Assembly: GCA_019114645.1 (NCBI GenBank) | Contig: DXFC01000066.1 | Coordinates: forward strand, 1 to 12,350 | Source: Candidatus Halomonas stercoripullorum | GTDB taxonomy: Bacteria; Pseudomonadota; Gammaproteobacteria; Pseudomonadales; Halomonadaceae | Length of the DNA: 12,350 nucleotides | Reading direction: 5' to 3' | In this document: positions 6,173-12,350 of the stretch, one piece after another | How positions within the stretch are numbered: position 1 is the stretch's first letter | Layout: each line of letters starts with the position of its first letter | Notes under the pieces: model-generated | What the model saw: the letters and a program-made list of their open reading frames with translations, nothing else | What the model was told of the DNA's origin: nothing | Databases searched by the model: none | Program-made: the position numbers and the translations under genes

Positions 6173-7486
6173 ATGCCCTCCTCCAACCGACTCAGCCTCG
6201 GGATGGTCATTTTTTTTGTGTGCTGCATTGCCTTGCTAAGCACTGCGGCAGCGCAGGCCAATCCGCGTTATGCCGCTGTAGTGATCGATGTGGAAAGCGG
6301 TGATGTACTGCACTCGGAAAATGCCGATGCCACCCGTTACCCAGCTTCGCTGACCAAGATGATGACGCTCTATATGCTGTTCGAGGCCCTTGAGAATGGC
6401 GGCATGTCGCTTCATCAATCACTGCCGGTATCCTCCCATGCCGCCTCCATGCCCGCTTCGAAGCTGTGGCTGTCAGCCGGCAGCAGTATCACGGTGGAAG
6501 AGGCAATCAAGGCGCTGGTAGTGCGCTCCGCCAATGATGTAGCTGTGGTGGTGGGCGAGGCATTGGGCGGCACAGAGACGAATTTCGCCCGCATGATGAC
6601 GCAGCGGGCCCGTGAGCTGGGGATGAGCAACACCGTCTTTCGCAATGCTTCCGGCCTGCCTGACAATGCCCAAATCACCACGGCACGGGATATGGCGACC
6701 CTGTCGATCCGTGTCATGCAGGACTTTCCGACTTACTACCCTTACTTCTCGACTCAGAGCTTCACCTACCGGGGCACCACCCACACCAGTCATAACCGCC
6801 TGCTACGCAACTACCCCGGCGCCGATGGCCTCAAGACCGGCTATATCCGTGCATCGGGTTTCAATGTCGCCACCTCTGCAGTACGCAACAACCGCCGTGT
6901 GGTTTCGGTCGTGATGGGCGGCTTCACCGCTGCTTCGCGCGATACCCACATGGCCGATCTACTTGATCGCGGTTTCGCGCGCCTTTCCATGCTGCAGCGT
7001 GGCGACTGGATTGCCCAAGCCGATGTCTTGGGAGACCGCATGGAACTGCCGCAGAGTCCGCCCGCTTCTGCCCAGCAGTTGGCCGCTGCTCCCGCAGCGG
7101 ATGTGTCGTCAATCGATGTTGACGCTGAGCAACAGCGCTATTTCCACTCGGAAATGGGAACTGAGATGGGCTCTGCCGACGATCCCATCCGCGCCCTGAT
7201 CGCCCAAGCCGAAGTACCGCGCACACAGGTTACCCGCTCGTCGGGCAACTGGGCGGTTCAGGTTGGCGCGTTCAATGATCCGGCGCAGGCACGCCATCTG
7301 GCGACACGTGCCGCCGACCGCCTAGCCAGCTTGATCCACGATGTGCGTGTTTCGGTAGCGGCATCCGACAGTGACCAGCGTATTTTCCGGGCTCGACTGA
7401 TCGACCTGCAGGAGAGCGATGCCCGCTCCGCCTGTCACAGCCTGCAGGCCCAGGGGATGGATTGCATGGTGGTGGCCCACAACTAA
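6173..7486 (+). CDS. D-alanyl-D-alanine carboxypeptidase (PBP5/6 type) with C-terminal SPOR domain
   Basis: This 437-residue periplasmic peptidoglycan enzyme removes the terminal D-alanine from pentapeptide stems. A signal peptide ends at A-Q-A (residue 29). All three S11-family active-site motifs are present: S-L-T-K (59-62, nucleophilic serine and lysine), S-A-N (119-121) and K-T-G (221-223). After the catalytic domain comes a linker of about 70 residues rich in Ala, Gln, Pro and Asp, then a SPOR domain (about 357-437, starting W-A-V-Q-V-G-A-F). SPOR domains bind denuded glycan strands and often direct proteins to the division septum. The usual PBP5 C-terminal domain and membrane-anchoring amphipathic helix are absent. 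The ATG at 6173 is preferred over the in-frame GTG at 6164, since AGAGGTG lies 6 bases upstream. It is monocistronic and ends in a strong terminator. Confidence 0.95.
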   Translation: MPSSNRLSLGMVIFFVCCIALLSTAAAQANPRYAAVVIDVESGDVLHSENADATRYPASLTKMMTLYMLFEALENGGMSLHQSLPVSSHAASMPASKLWLSAGSSITVEEAIKALVVRSANDVAVVVGEALGGTETNFARMMTQRARELGMSNTVFRNASGLPDNAQITTARDMATLSIRVMQDFPTYYPYFSTQSFTYRGTTHTSHNRLLRNYPGADGLKTGYIRASGFNVATSAVRNNRRVVSVVMGGFTAASRDTHMADLLDRGFARLSMLQRGDWIAQADVLGDRMELPQSPPASAQQLAAAPAADVSSIDVDAEQQRYFHSEMGTEMGSADDPIRALIAQAEVPRTQVTRSSGNWAVQVGAFNDPAQARHLATRAADRLASLIHDVRVSVAASDSDQRIFRARLIDLQESDARSACHSLQAQGMDCMVVAHN

Positions 7487-7522
7487 GGCGTTATTCGGCG
7501 GTCATTGAGTTGGCAATCACAG

Positions 7523-7559
7523 CCCCGCCTACCGTTTTCGGTCGGCGGGGTGGTTTTTT
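7523..7559 (+). terminator. Rho-independent terminator of the carboxypeptidase gene
   Basis: CCCCGCC (7523-7529) pairs with GGCGGGG (7544-7550); after one T-C mismatch, ACCG (7531-7534) pairs with CGGT (7539-7542) around a TTTT loop. A T6 run at 7554-7559 follows. It is the most canonical + strand terminator in the window, 36 bases past the stop codon. It lies only about 15 bases before the next gene's start. Confidence 0.93.
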
Positions 7560-7574
7560 GGCAGCAGGAGATGA

Positions 7575-8453
7575 ATGATGGCACCGTCATTGAAAGGCAT
7601 TTTGTTCATGTGTGCCGGCGTGCTCTGCCTGGCCATTGGCGATGCTCTTTCCAAATGGCTGGGTGAGGCCTACTCACCCCTCCAGGTCATCTTCTTTCGC
7701 ACCCTGGTTTCGGTACCTCTGATTGCGCTCTTGGCCTACTACGGCGGCGGCTTGCGCAAGTTGCGCACGCGTCGACCCCTCATGCATCTGGTCCGCGGCC
7801 TGATCTATACCGGCACCATGTTCTGTTTCGTGTTCGGTTTGACATTGCTGCCGCTGGCCGAAGCTACGGCCATTGCCTTCGTCGCACCGCTGTTCGTCAC
7901 CTTGCTGTCGGTACCCCTGCTGGGCGAGCGGATTGAAATGCCGGTGATGATTGCATCACTGTTCGGCTTTCTCGGTGTCTTGATCGTAGTGCGGCCCGGC
8001 GGAGAGGCATTTCAGTTGGGCTCGTTAGTGCTCATTGGGGCAGCGACCTTTTATTCATTGATGCTGATTACCGCCCGTCGCTACGGCTCGACCGAGCATC
8101 TATGGGCCATGGTCTTCTATATGACACTGGTGCCATTGGTGCTGACGGCTTTAGTATTGCCATGGTTCTGGCAGACGCCCGAACCCAGGCACTGGCCGGG
8201 GTTTCTCGCATCCGGGGTGTTCGGCGTGGGCGCCATGGCATTTATCACCATGGCCTTCCGCTTCGCCCCGGCAGCAATTGCCGCGCCCTTCGATTATACC
8301 GCCATGCTTTGGGCGGTACTGCTGGGATGGTGGTTCTGGGGTGAAATCCCCGATGCCTGGGTCTTTATCGGCAGTGCCTTGATTATTGGCAGTGGCCTGG
8401 CGATTGGCTACCACGAACGGCGCACCACGCTCAAGCGGCGGCCTACGTCCTGA
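7575..8453 (+). CDS. DMT superfamily (EamA) transporter
   Basis: This 292-residue inner-membrane protein is predicted to have 10 helices in two EamA repeats (about 6-140 and 148-280), the standard drug/metabolite transporter layout. Each repeat ends with the family's proline-rich helix and G-E turn: A-P-L-F-V-T-L-L-S-V-P-L-L-G-E-R (104-119) and A-P-F-D-Y-T-A-M-L-W-A (237-247) ... W-G-E (255-257). The C-terminus is positively charged and cytoplasmic. Members export or import amino acids, nucleosides or other metabolites; the substrate cannot be deduced here. Two adjacent ATGs (7575 and 7578) share the CAGGAG ribosome site, and the second has the more usual spacing of 7. Its 3' end overlaps the opposite-strand permease gene by 11 bases. 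There is almost no room for a promoter after the preceding terminator. Confidence 0.92.
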   Translation: MMAPSLKGILFMCAGVLCLAIGDALSKWLGEAYSPLQVIFFRTLVSVPLIALLAYYGGGLRKLRTRRPLMHLVRGLIYTGTMFCFVFGLTLLPLAEATAIAFVAPLFVTLLSVPLLGERIEMPVMIASLFGFLGVLIVVRPGGEAFQLGSLVLIGAATFYSLMLITARRYGSTEHLWAMVFYMTLVPLVLTALVLPWFWQTPEPRHWPGFLASGVFGVGAMAFITMAFRFAPAAIAAPFDYTAMLWAVLLGWWFWGEIPDAWVFIGSALIIGSGLAIGYHERRTTLKRRPTS

Positions 8454-9366
8454 TCCGCCAGCGCCGCCACTGGCGCGCGATCAATCCATGCCGCGGTGCG
8501 GCAAGCAGGGCAATAAAGAACAGCCCCGAAGCGACCAGCACAATGGCGCCGCCGGAGGCAACATCCAATGCTACCGACAGCAGTAGCCCGACCACCGCAG
8601 CGACCACTCCAATAGCAGCGGAAAGTGCCAACATCACAGGAAAGCGGTCGGTAAGCAGATGAGCCGTGGCGCCAGGCGTAATCAGCATGGCCACCACGAG
8701 AATGATACCTACGGTTTCCAGGCTGGCGACGATAGTCAGTGTCAGCAGCAGAATCAGGCCGTAATGGATGAAGGTGGTGTTGAAGCCCAATGCCTGGGCC
8801 TGCTGTGGGTCAAAGGTATAGAGCAGCAAGGGCCGATAGGCCAGCCAGATCGTAATCACGGCCACCAGGCTGGCCAATAGCGTAAGCATCAACGCCGAGC
8901 TCTGCACACCGAGTACATTACCGAACAGGATATGCATTAAATGGGTGCTGGTGGCGATCTTGCTGATGATCACAATGCCCAGTGCGAAGGCGGCGGTGAA
9001 CATCAAGCCCATGGCGGCATCCGCCTTGATGCGGGTATGCCGTTCAATGGCACCGATACCCAGCGAGGTAAGTGCACCGGTGACAAAGGCACCGATGAAA
9101 AACGGCCAGCCCAGCAGGTAGGCGATGGCGACACCGGGCAGTACGGCATGCGAGATGGCGTCACCCAGCAGTGACCAGCGTTTCAACACCACATAGCAAG
9201 AGAGCAGGCCGCAGATCGCTCCCACCAGCACCGAGGTGAGCAAGGCACGCTGCATGAAACGATACTCGAAAGGGGCGGCCAGCGATTCGGGCAACAGGTT
9301 GACCACCCACATCAGCACTGCAGTCAGCCCATCAATCATCGCCATGGCAAAAGACTCAAGCGGCAC
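8443..9366 (-). CDS. mntB: Manganese (metal) ABC transporter permease
   Basis: This integral inner-membrane permease of the ABC-3 (ZnuB/MntB/SitC) family has about 307 residues and 8-9 helices. The G-D-A-I-S-H-A-V-L-P-G-V-A block (68-80) is the family's conserved cytoplasmic/pore segment. It forms the channel that receives metal from the periplasmic binding protein of the same operon. I prefer the GTG at 9366, which has a perfect GGAGG 5 bases upstream. The frame stays open to a GTG at 9378, and ATGs at 9345 and 9339 lack good ribosome sites. With this start it overlaps the ATPase stop by 11 bases, so it is translationally coupled. It is the last gene of the three-gene operon. Mn specificity is inferred from the binding protein's ligands and the adjacent mntR; Fe(II) transport is possible. 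Confidence 0.9.
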   Translation of the reverse strand: MPLESFAMAMIDGLTAVLMWVVNLLPESLAAPFEYRFMQRALLTSVLVGAICGLLSCYVVLKRWSLLGDAISHAVLPGVAIAYLLGWPFFIGAFVTGALTSLGIGAIERHTRIKADAAMGLMFTAAFALGIVIISKIATSTHLMHILFGNVLGVQSSALMLTLLASLVAVITIWLAYRPLLLYTFDPQQAQALGFNTTFIHYGLILLLTLTIVASLETVGIILVVAMLITPGATAHLLTDRFPVMLALSAAIGVVAAVVGLLLSVALDVASGGAIVLVASGLFFIALLAAPRHGLIARQWRRWRIRT

Positions 9367-10141
9367 ATACACCTCCACCAGCCGAGCCGGGAGCGCCTAC
9401 CGCCAAGCGTGCCAGCATGGCGTCGCTGAGCATCTCTTCGGGTGTGCCCATGCCGACCAGAGTACGATTGATGAGCATCACCTTATCCGCATGGCGCCGG
9501 GCGCCGGACAGGTCATGAGTCACCATGATGATGGTGCGTCCCTGGCTACGCTCACGCTCCAGGGCTGCCAGTATTAACGCCTCGCTGGGGGGATCGACCC
9601 CCGCCAAGGGTTCGTCGAGCAGCAGAATGCTGGCCTGCTGGGCCAGGGCGCGGGCCAGCATGACACGTTTTTTCTGCCCGCCCGACAAGTCCGCAATCGG
9701 GCGGGCCGCGCAGTCGACCATATCGACGGCCTCCAGGGCAGCGTGCACTGTCCGCTGGTGGCCCGGATTAGCCCACTGCTGCGGCAGCAGGCGCCGCCAA
9801 AAGGGGGCATGGCGCATCAGGCCGAAACGGCCGGTGAGTACGGTGTCGTGTACGGAAATGGGAAAGTCCCACTCCATCTGTTCTTGTTGGGGCATATAGG
9901 CGATATGCCCGGCACGGCGCTGGATAGCAGGCGCTTTCCCCAGCACCTTGAGCTCACCCCGCAATGGCACAAGGGTGCCGATAACCAATTTGAGCAGGCT
10001 CGATTTGCCGGCTCCGTTAGGGCCGATGATAGCGGTCCACTGCTGCTGCGGTAGTGTCAATGAAACATTTTCCAACACCGGCTGACGATGGTAGGCAGCG
10101 TAGATGCCGCTTGCTTCCAGCGCTGCGACAGGTTCAGTCAT
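9356..10141 (-). CDS. mntA: Manganese (metal) ABC transporter ATP-binding protein
   Basis: This 261-residue cytoplasmic ATPase energises the metal importer. All ABC motifs are present: Walker A G-P-N-G-A-G-K-S (40-47), Q-loop Q85 in Y-M-P-Q-Q, signature L-S-G-G-Q (152-156), Walker B I-L-L-L-D-E (172-177), D-loop A-G-V-D (180-183) and switch His209. Overall similarity is to the Mn/Zn/Fe-type ATPases (MntA, ZnuC, SitB). The start at 10141 gives MTEPVAALEASGIYAAYHRQP, the expected N-terminus; the frame upstream is open but only because it runs inside the binding-protein gene. The ATG overlaps the binding-protein stop by 8 bases (ATGACTGA), and its own stop lies inside the permease start, so the three genes are tightly coupled. 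The symbol follows Synechocystis-style mntCAB naming; SitB is an equivalent name. Confidence 0.94.
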   Translation of the reverse strand: MTEPVAALEASGIYAAYHRQPVLENVSLTLPQQQWTAIIGPNGAGKSSLLKLVIGTLVPLRGELKVLGKAPAIQRRAGHIAYMPQQEQMEWDFPISVHDTVLTGRFGLMRHAPFWRRLLPQQWANPGHQRTVHAALEAVDMVDCAARPIADLSGGQKKRVMLARALAQQASILLLDEPLAGVDPPSEALILAALERERSQGRTIIMVTHDLSGARRHADKVMLINRTLVGMGTPEEMLSDAMLARLAVGAPGSAGGGVCAA

Positions 10142-11045
10142 GGTGTGTTCCCAGGGTGTCACGCAGCAACTGAACGTTGTGGCGCAACATGGCCATATAG
10201 TCAGGGGCACTACCGTCCGGTTCACTGAGCGAATCGACGAACAGCGGACCCGCCACCTGGACGTGGGTTTCATCCGCCACACCGCGCACATGACGTTCGG
10301 AAACCGTACTCTCCCAGAAGATAGCTGCCGGCTCGCGCTCCCGAATCTTGTCGATAATCCGCATGATCTGGCGCGGTGAGCCCTCCTCCTCGGCGTTGTT
10401 GCCCCAAATACCGTCATGCTCGAAATCAAAGGCATCGGCAAAGTAGACAAAAGCGGCTTCGCTGGAGATCAGCAGCCGCTCCTCTTGCGTCAGCCCGGAT
10501 AGCTGCTCCAGCAACTCATCGTGCAGGGCAAGCAGCTTCTCTTTCAACGTGTCAGCACGCGTCTGAAACGTATCGGCAGCGTCTGGGTGAATGTCCCCCA
10601 GTGTGGCGGCAATGACCTGGGCATACTCGGCGGCGGCACGCGGGTCCATCCAGAGGTGTGGGTCGACTGCGCCGGCGAATTCGCCAGTGGCAATCGGCTG
10701 GGTGGGGAAGCCACTCGCCTCGGCCAGCGCGACCAGGGGAACGCCGTCCGCCACCGTAGCGCTGACCTGCCCGATCCATTGTTCCAGTCCGTAGCCGTTG
10801 TAGAACACCACCTCGGCGCGCTCCAGAGCAATAAAGTTGCTTGGCACCAGCTCCCACTCATGAACTTCTGCACCTATCGGTGTCAGCACATCAACCTTGG
10901 CATCGTCACCGGCCACTTCACGCACCAGATCGCCGAGGATGGAAAACGTCGCCACGACTCTGGGGGCAGAATTGCCAGCCAAAACGCTGTTCGAGAGCAT
11001 AAAGGCGAGCAGGCCGAGTAAAAACACTCCTCTGGGGATCGCCAT
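10134..11045 (-). CDS. mntC: Manganese ABC transporter substrate-binding protein (cluster A-I, MntC/PsaA/SitA type)
   Basis: This 303-residue periplasmic metal-binding protein has a signal peptide ending near S-V-L-A (residue 23); no lipobox cysteine is seen. The metal ligands are visible as H62 (E-V-H-E-W), H130 (D-P-H-L-W-M-D), E196 (S-S-E-A-A-F) and D271 (F-V-D-S). This is the His-His-Glu-Asp set of Mn/Fe proteins, with the last two intervals (66 and 75) equal to those I recall for PsaA (H139-E205-D280). ZnuA-type proteins have a third His and a His-rich loop, and both are absent here. The block W-G-N-N-A-E-E-E-G-S-P also fits the Mn class. The start ATG at 11045 has GGAAG 8 bases upstream. 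It is the first gene of the operon and diverges from mntR, with the shared operator region between them. Confidence 0.93.
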   Translation of the reverse strand: MAIPRGVFLLGLLAFMLSNSVLAGNSAPRVVATFSILGDLVREVAGDDAKVDVLTPIGAEVHEWELVPSNFIALERAEVVFYNGYGLEQWIGQVSATVADGVPLVALAEASGFPTQPIATGEFAGAVDPHLWMDPRAAAEYAQVIAATLGDIHPDAADTFQTRADTLKEKLLALHDELLEQLSGLTQEERLLISSEAAFVYFADAFDFEHDGIWGNNAEEEGSPRQIMRIIDKIREREPAAIFWESTVSERHVRGVADETHVQVAGPLFVDSLSEPDGSAPDYMAMLRHNVQLLRDTLGTHHD

Positions 11046-11075
11046 AGGGTGGGCTTCCTCTAATTTTTAAGCGTA

Positions 11076-11137
11076 CGGCTATTATCTTAGCCAAGGTTAA
11101 GTTATTAGCCAAGAGTGTTGATGTACATTCGGCTATT
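11076..11137. promoter_or_regulatory. Candidate MntR operator array between mntC and mntR
   Basis: Four copies of a GGCTA/TAGCC element occur within 62 bases: GGCTA at 11077-11081, TAGCC at 11088-11092, TAGCC at 11106-11110 and GGCTA at 11131-11135. The first two form a perfect inverted repeat with a 6-base spacer. The longer direct repeat TTAGCCAAG occurs at 11087-11095 and 11105-11113, and CGGCTATT at 11076-11083 and 11130-11137. They overlap both predicted divergent promoters. Enterobacterial MntR boxes, as I recall, share a TAGC/GCTA core, so MntR is the natural binder. That assignment is inference. Confidence 0.55.
11084..11112 (-). promoter_or_regulatory. Predicted sigma-70 promoter of the mntCAB operon
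   Basis: On the - strand TTGGCT (11112-11107) and TAAGAT (11089-11084) are separated by 17 bases, each matching four of six consensus bases. The predicted start near 11077 gives a leader of about 32 bases to the mntC ATG. The TAGCC/GGCTA elements cover the -35 and -10 to +1 regions, as expected for a repressed promoter. Confidence 0.45.
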
Positions 11138-11147
11138 TCGCTATATT
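11118..11147 (+). promoter_or_regulatory. Predicted sigma-70 promoter of mntR
   Basis: TTGATG (11118-11123) and TATATT (11142-11147) are separated by 18 bases and match four and five of six consensus bases. The start would fall at about 11153-11154, on the ATG itself. One GGCTA element lies in the spacer, suggesting autoregulation. Its -35 is only five bases from the divergent mntC -35. Confidence 0.45.
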
Positions 11148-11153
11148 GGCACC

Positions 11154-11642
11154 ATGACTGCTACCTCGAACGACGCAACGTCGAAGCGTCTCAGCAAGGC
11201 GGATGCGCTACCGCCCAGCGACCAGCATGCGCAGCAGTATGTCGCTGTACGCAATGCCCATGAGACGGAACTGCTTGAAGATTATGTCGAACTGATCGCC
11301 GATCTGCTGAAACACCAGGGCGAAGCGCGCTCGACCGATATTGCGGTACGCATGGGCGTCAGCCAGGCGACGGTATCGAAGACCGTAGCCAGGCTAAAGA
11401 GCCTGGGGCTGGTATCCAGCAAGCCTTATCGCTCGCTGTTCCTGACCGAAAAGGGCAAGGCGATGGCGGCGATGTCGCACCAGCGCCATGCCATTGTGTT
11501 GCAATTTCTGCGCGCCCTGGGTGTCAGTGACCGCACCGCGCGGATTGATGCCGAGGGCATGGAGCATCACGTCAGCGAAGAAACCCTGGCGATCATGCAG
11601 CGCTTTACCCAAGAGCGGGAAAGTAAACGTAACGCGACCTGA
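11154..11642 (+). CDS. mntR: Manganese-responsive transcriptional regulator MntR (DtxR family)
   Basis: This 162-residue DNA-binding repressor uses Mn(II) as corepressor. A winged helix-turn-helix covers about residues 45-98 (D-I-A-V-R-M-G-V-S-Q-A-T-V-S-K-T-V as the recognition unit, P-Y-R-S-L-F-L-T-E-K-G as the wing). The dimer and metal domain follows, with H112, E134, E137 and H138 (in D-A-E-G-M-E-H-H-V-S-E-E-T) matching the spacing of B. subtilis MntR H77, E99, E102 and H103. Length and sequence resemble E. coli MntR (about 155 residues), with a basic, disordered-looking N-terminus. The ATG at 11154 fits the family. The frame is also open from a GTG at 11115 and an ATG at 11121, but the predicted promoter lies across these. 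There is no ribosome site before 11154, so a leaderless mRNA is possible. It is convergent with thiE, with a 10-base gap. Confidence 0.95.
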   Translation: MTATSNDATSKRLSKADALPPSDQHAQQYVAVRNAHETELLEDYVELIADLLKHQGEARSTDIAVRMGVSQATVSKTVARLKSLGLVSSKPYRSLFLTEKGKAMAAMSHQRHAIVLQFLRALGVSDRTARIDAEGMEHHVSEETLAIMQRFTQERESKRNAT

Positions 11643-11652
11643 AAGACGCCAT

Positions 11653-12267
11653 TTAAAGGGTATAGAACATCCGCGCAGCTGCTTCCGGATCCGCCTGGCC
11701 ACAGATCGCCGACACCACTGCGGGCCCCTTGGCGCCGGCTGCCCTGATCCTGTTCACATGCTCTGCCTCAAGACCGCCGATGGCGACCGCCGGCAGCGGG
11801 CTGGCCGCCACCAGCGCAGCGAGGCCATCGAAGCCCAGCGGTTGTGCATGGTCATGTTTCGTTGAGGTGGCGAACACCGGACCTAAACCCAGATAGTCGA
11901 GCGGGACGGGATCCAGGCGGGCCAACTGCGCATGACTCTGCACCGAAAGACCCAGAATGGCCTGCTCACCCATCGCCGCCCGGGCCGCAACTACGTCGCC
12001 GTCACCCTGGCCCAGATGCAGGCCGTCAGCGCCGCTCTCTATCGCCACCGTCAAACGGTCATTGATGATCAGCGGTACACCGCTGCCGGCCAGTGCTGCC
12101 TTGAGCTGACGCGCCTGATCGATCAGTTCGCCATCCGAAGCCTGCTTATCGCGTAGCTGCACAATGGTGACGCCGCCACGCACGGCGGCAACAACAGTCT
12201 CCACTAGACCGTACCGGGCGCAGAGCCGGGGGTCGGTCACGAGATAGAGGGAAAGATCTAACGACAT
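11653..12267 (-). CDS. thiE: Thiamine-phosphate synthase ThiE
   Basis: This 204-residue cytoplasmic TIM-barrel enzyme joins hydroxymethylpyrimidine diphosphate to the thiazole phosphate to form thiamine phosphate. Family motifs in order are Y-L-V-T-D (8-12), V-Q-L-R-D-K (36-41), I-I-N-D-R (67-71, with the metal/diphosphate site), D-G-L-H-L-G-Q-G-D (81-89), G-L-S-V-Q-S (106-111), Y-L-G-L-G-P-V-F-A-T-S-T-K (125-137), V-A-I-G-G (161-165) and A-V-V-S-A-I (183-188). The ATG at 12267 is preferred, with GAGG 5 bases upstream; the 26 extra residues possible upstream are not family-like. The S-V-Q-S position is usually S-V-H-S/N. No TPP riboswitch is visible in the 83 bases before it. It probably follows another gene in an operon. 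Confidence 0.95.
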   Translation of the reverse strand: MSLDLSLYLVTDPRLCARYGLVETVVAAVRGGVTIVQLRDKQASDGELIDQARQLKAALAGSGVPLIINDRLTVAIESGADGLHLGQGDGDVVAARAAMGEQAILGLSVQSHAQLARLDPVPLDYLGLGPVFATSTKHDHAQPLGFDGLAALVAASPLPAVAIGGLEAEHVNRIRAAGAKGPAVVSAICGQADPEAAARMFYTL

Positions 12268-12302
12268 GAACGCCTCATAAGTTAACACTATGCACAAACC
12301 GC

Positions 12303-12350
12303 CTAAGGCGCCGGAGCGGCAGCACCGAGAAACCTTTCCTGCCAATAATC
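12303..12350 (-). CDS. Possible C-terminal end of an unidentified upstream gene (partial)
   Basis: On the - strand an open frame enters from the right edge, giving D-Y-W-Q-E-R-F-L-G-A-A-A-P-A-P before a TAG at 12305-12303, 35 bases before the thiE ATG. The composition looks like a real protein end. A second open frame ending at 12275 is strongly basic and less protein-like. A thiD gene often precedes thiE, but 15 residues are too few to identify it. A small CGCC-TTA-GGCG hairpin overlaps the stop. Confidence 0.35.
   Translation of the reverse strand, partial: DYWQERFLGAAAPAP

Noticed and set aside
10142..10450. In-frame 103-residue extension upstream of the Mn ATPase
   Set aside because: It lies wholly inside the binding-protein gene in another frame, is rich in Arg/Ser/Cys with no family likeness, and the ATPase family N-terminus starts at 10141.
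12268..12350. TPP riboswitch before thiE
   Set aside because: No CTGAGA or ACCTGATCTGGATAATGCC-like blocks are present in the available bases, and the thiE start is too close to an apparent upstream gene end.

Overview
The window reads as chromosomal DNA of a moderately GC-rich gammaproteobacterium. The gene set suggests the Halomonas/Oceanospirillales neighbourhood: an E. coli-type MntR, a Vibrio/Pseudomonas-type Hcp, a DUF4202 protein and a DUF6746-like protein. That placement is inference, because there is no rRNA or other marker gene. Coding density is high. I see no tRNA, rRNA, CRISPR array, insertion sequence or prophage.

Layout: (1) 1-2697 holds part of a branched-chain amino acid (Liv) ABC importer. 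The tail of livH and all of livM are on the + strand, and a Liv-type periplasmic binding protein gene faces them on the - strand behind a strong terminator. (2) 2797-3879 holds two little-known genes that diverge from each other: a DUF4202 protein (-) and a small secreted acidic DUF6746-like protein (+). (3) 3913-5154 is a YbfB/YjiJ-family MFS transporter (-). (4) 5282-5800 is a solo hcp gene, encoding the type VI secretion tube/effector protein, with its own terminator. Upstream lies an unusual AT-rich region with a sigma-54-like promoter, an IHF-like site and two inverted repeats. (5) 6173-7486 is a D,D-carboxypeptidase carrying a SPOR domain (+), with a textbook terminator. (6) 7575-8453 is an EamA/DMT transporter (+) that overlaps, tail to tail, the end of the next operon. 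(7) 8443-11045 is a compact three-gene manganese ABC importer operon (-; binding protein, ATPase, permease) transcribed divergently from mntR (11154-11642, +). The shared control region has back-to-back promoters and repeated TAGCC/GGCTA elements. (8) 11653-12267 is thiE (-), preceded by the last codons of an unidentified gene.

The best-connected system is the Mn(II) module. The binding protein shows the His-His-Glu-Asp ligand set of the Mn/Fe class rather than the ZnuA class, and the regulator keeps the MntR metal ligands, so Mn-dependent repression of the importer is a direct prediction. The most unusual non-coding structure is upstream of hcp. It looks like an enhancer-dependent sigma-54 control region for an orphan Hcp outside any type VI cluster. 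I did not find a clearly new multi-gene system; most of the window is ordinary housekeeping and transport.
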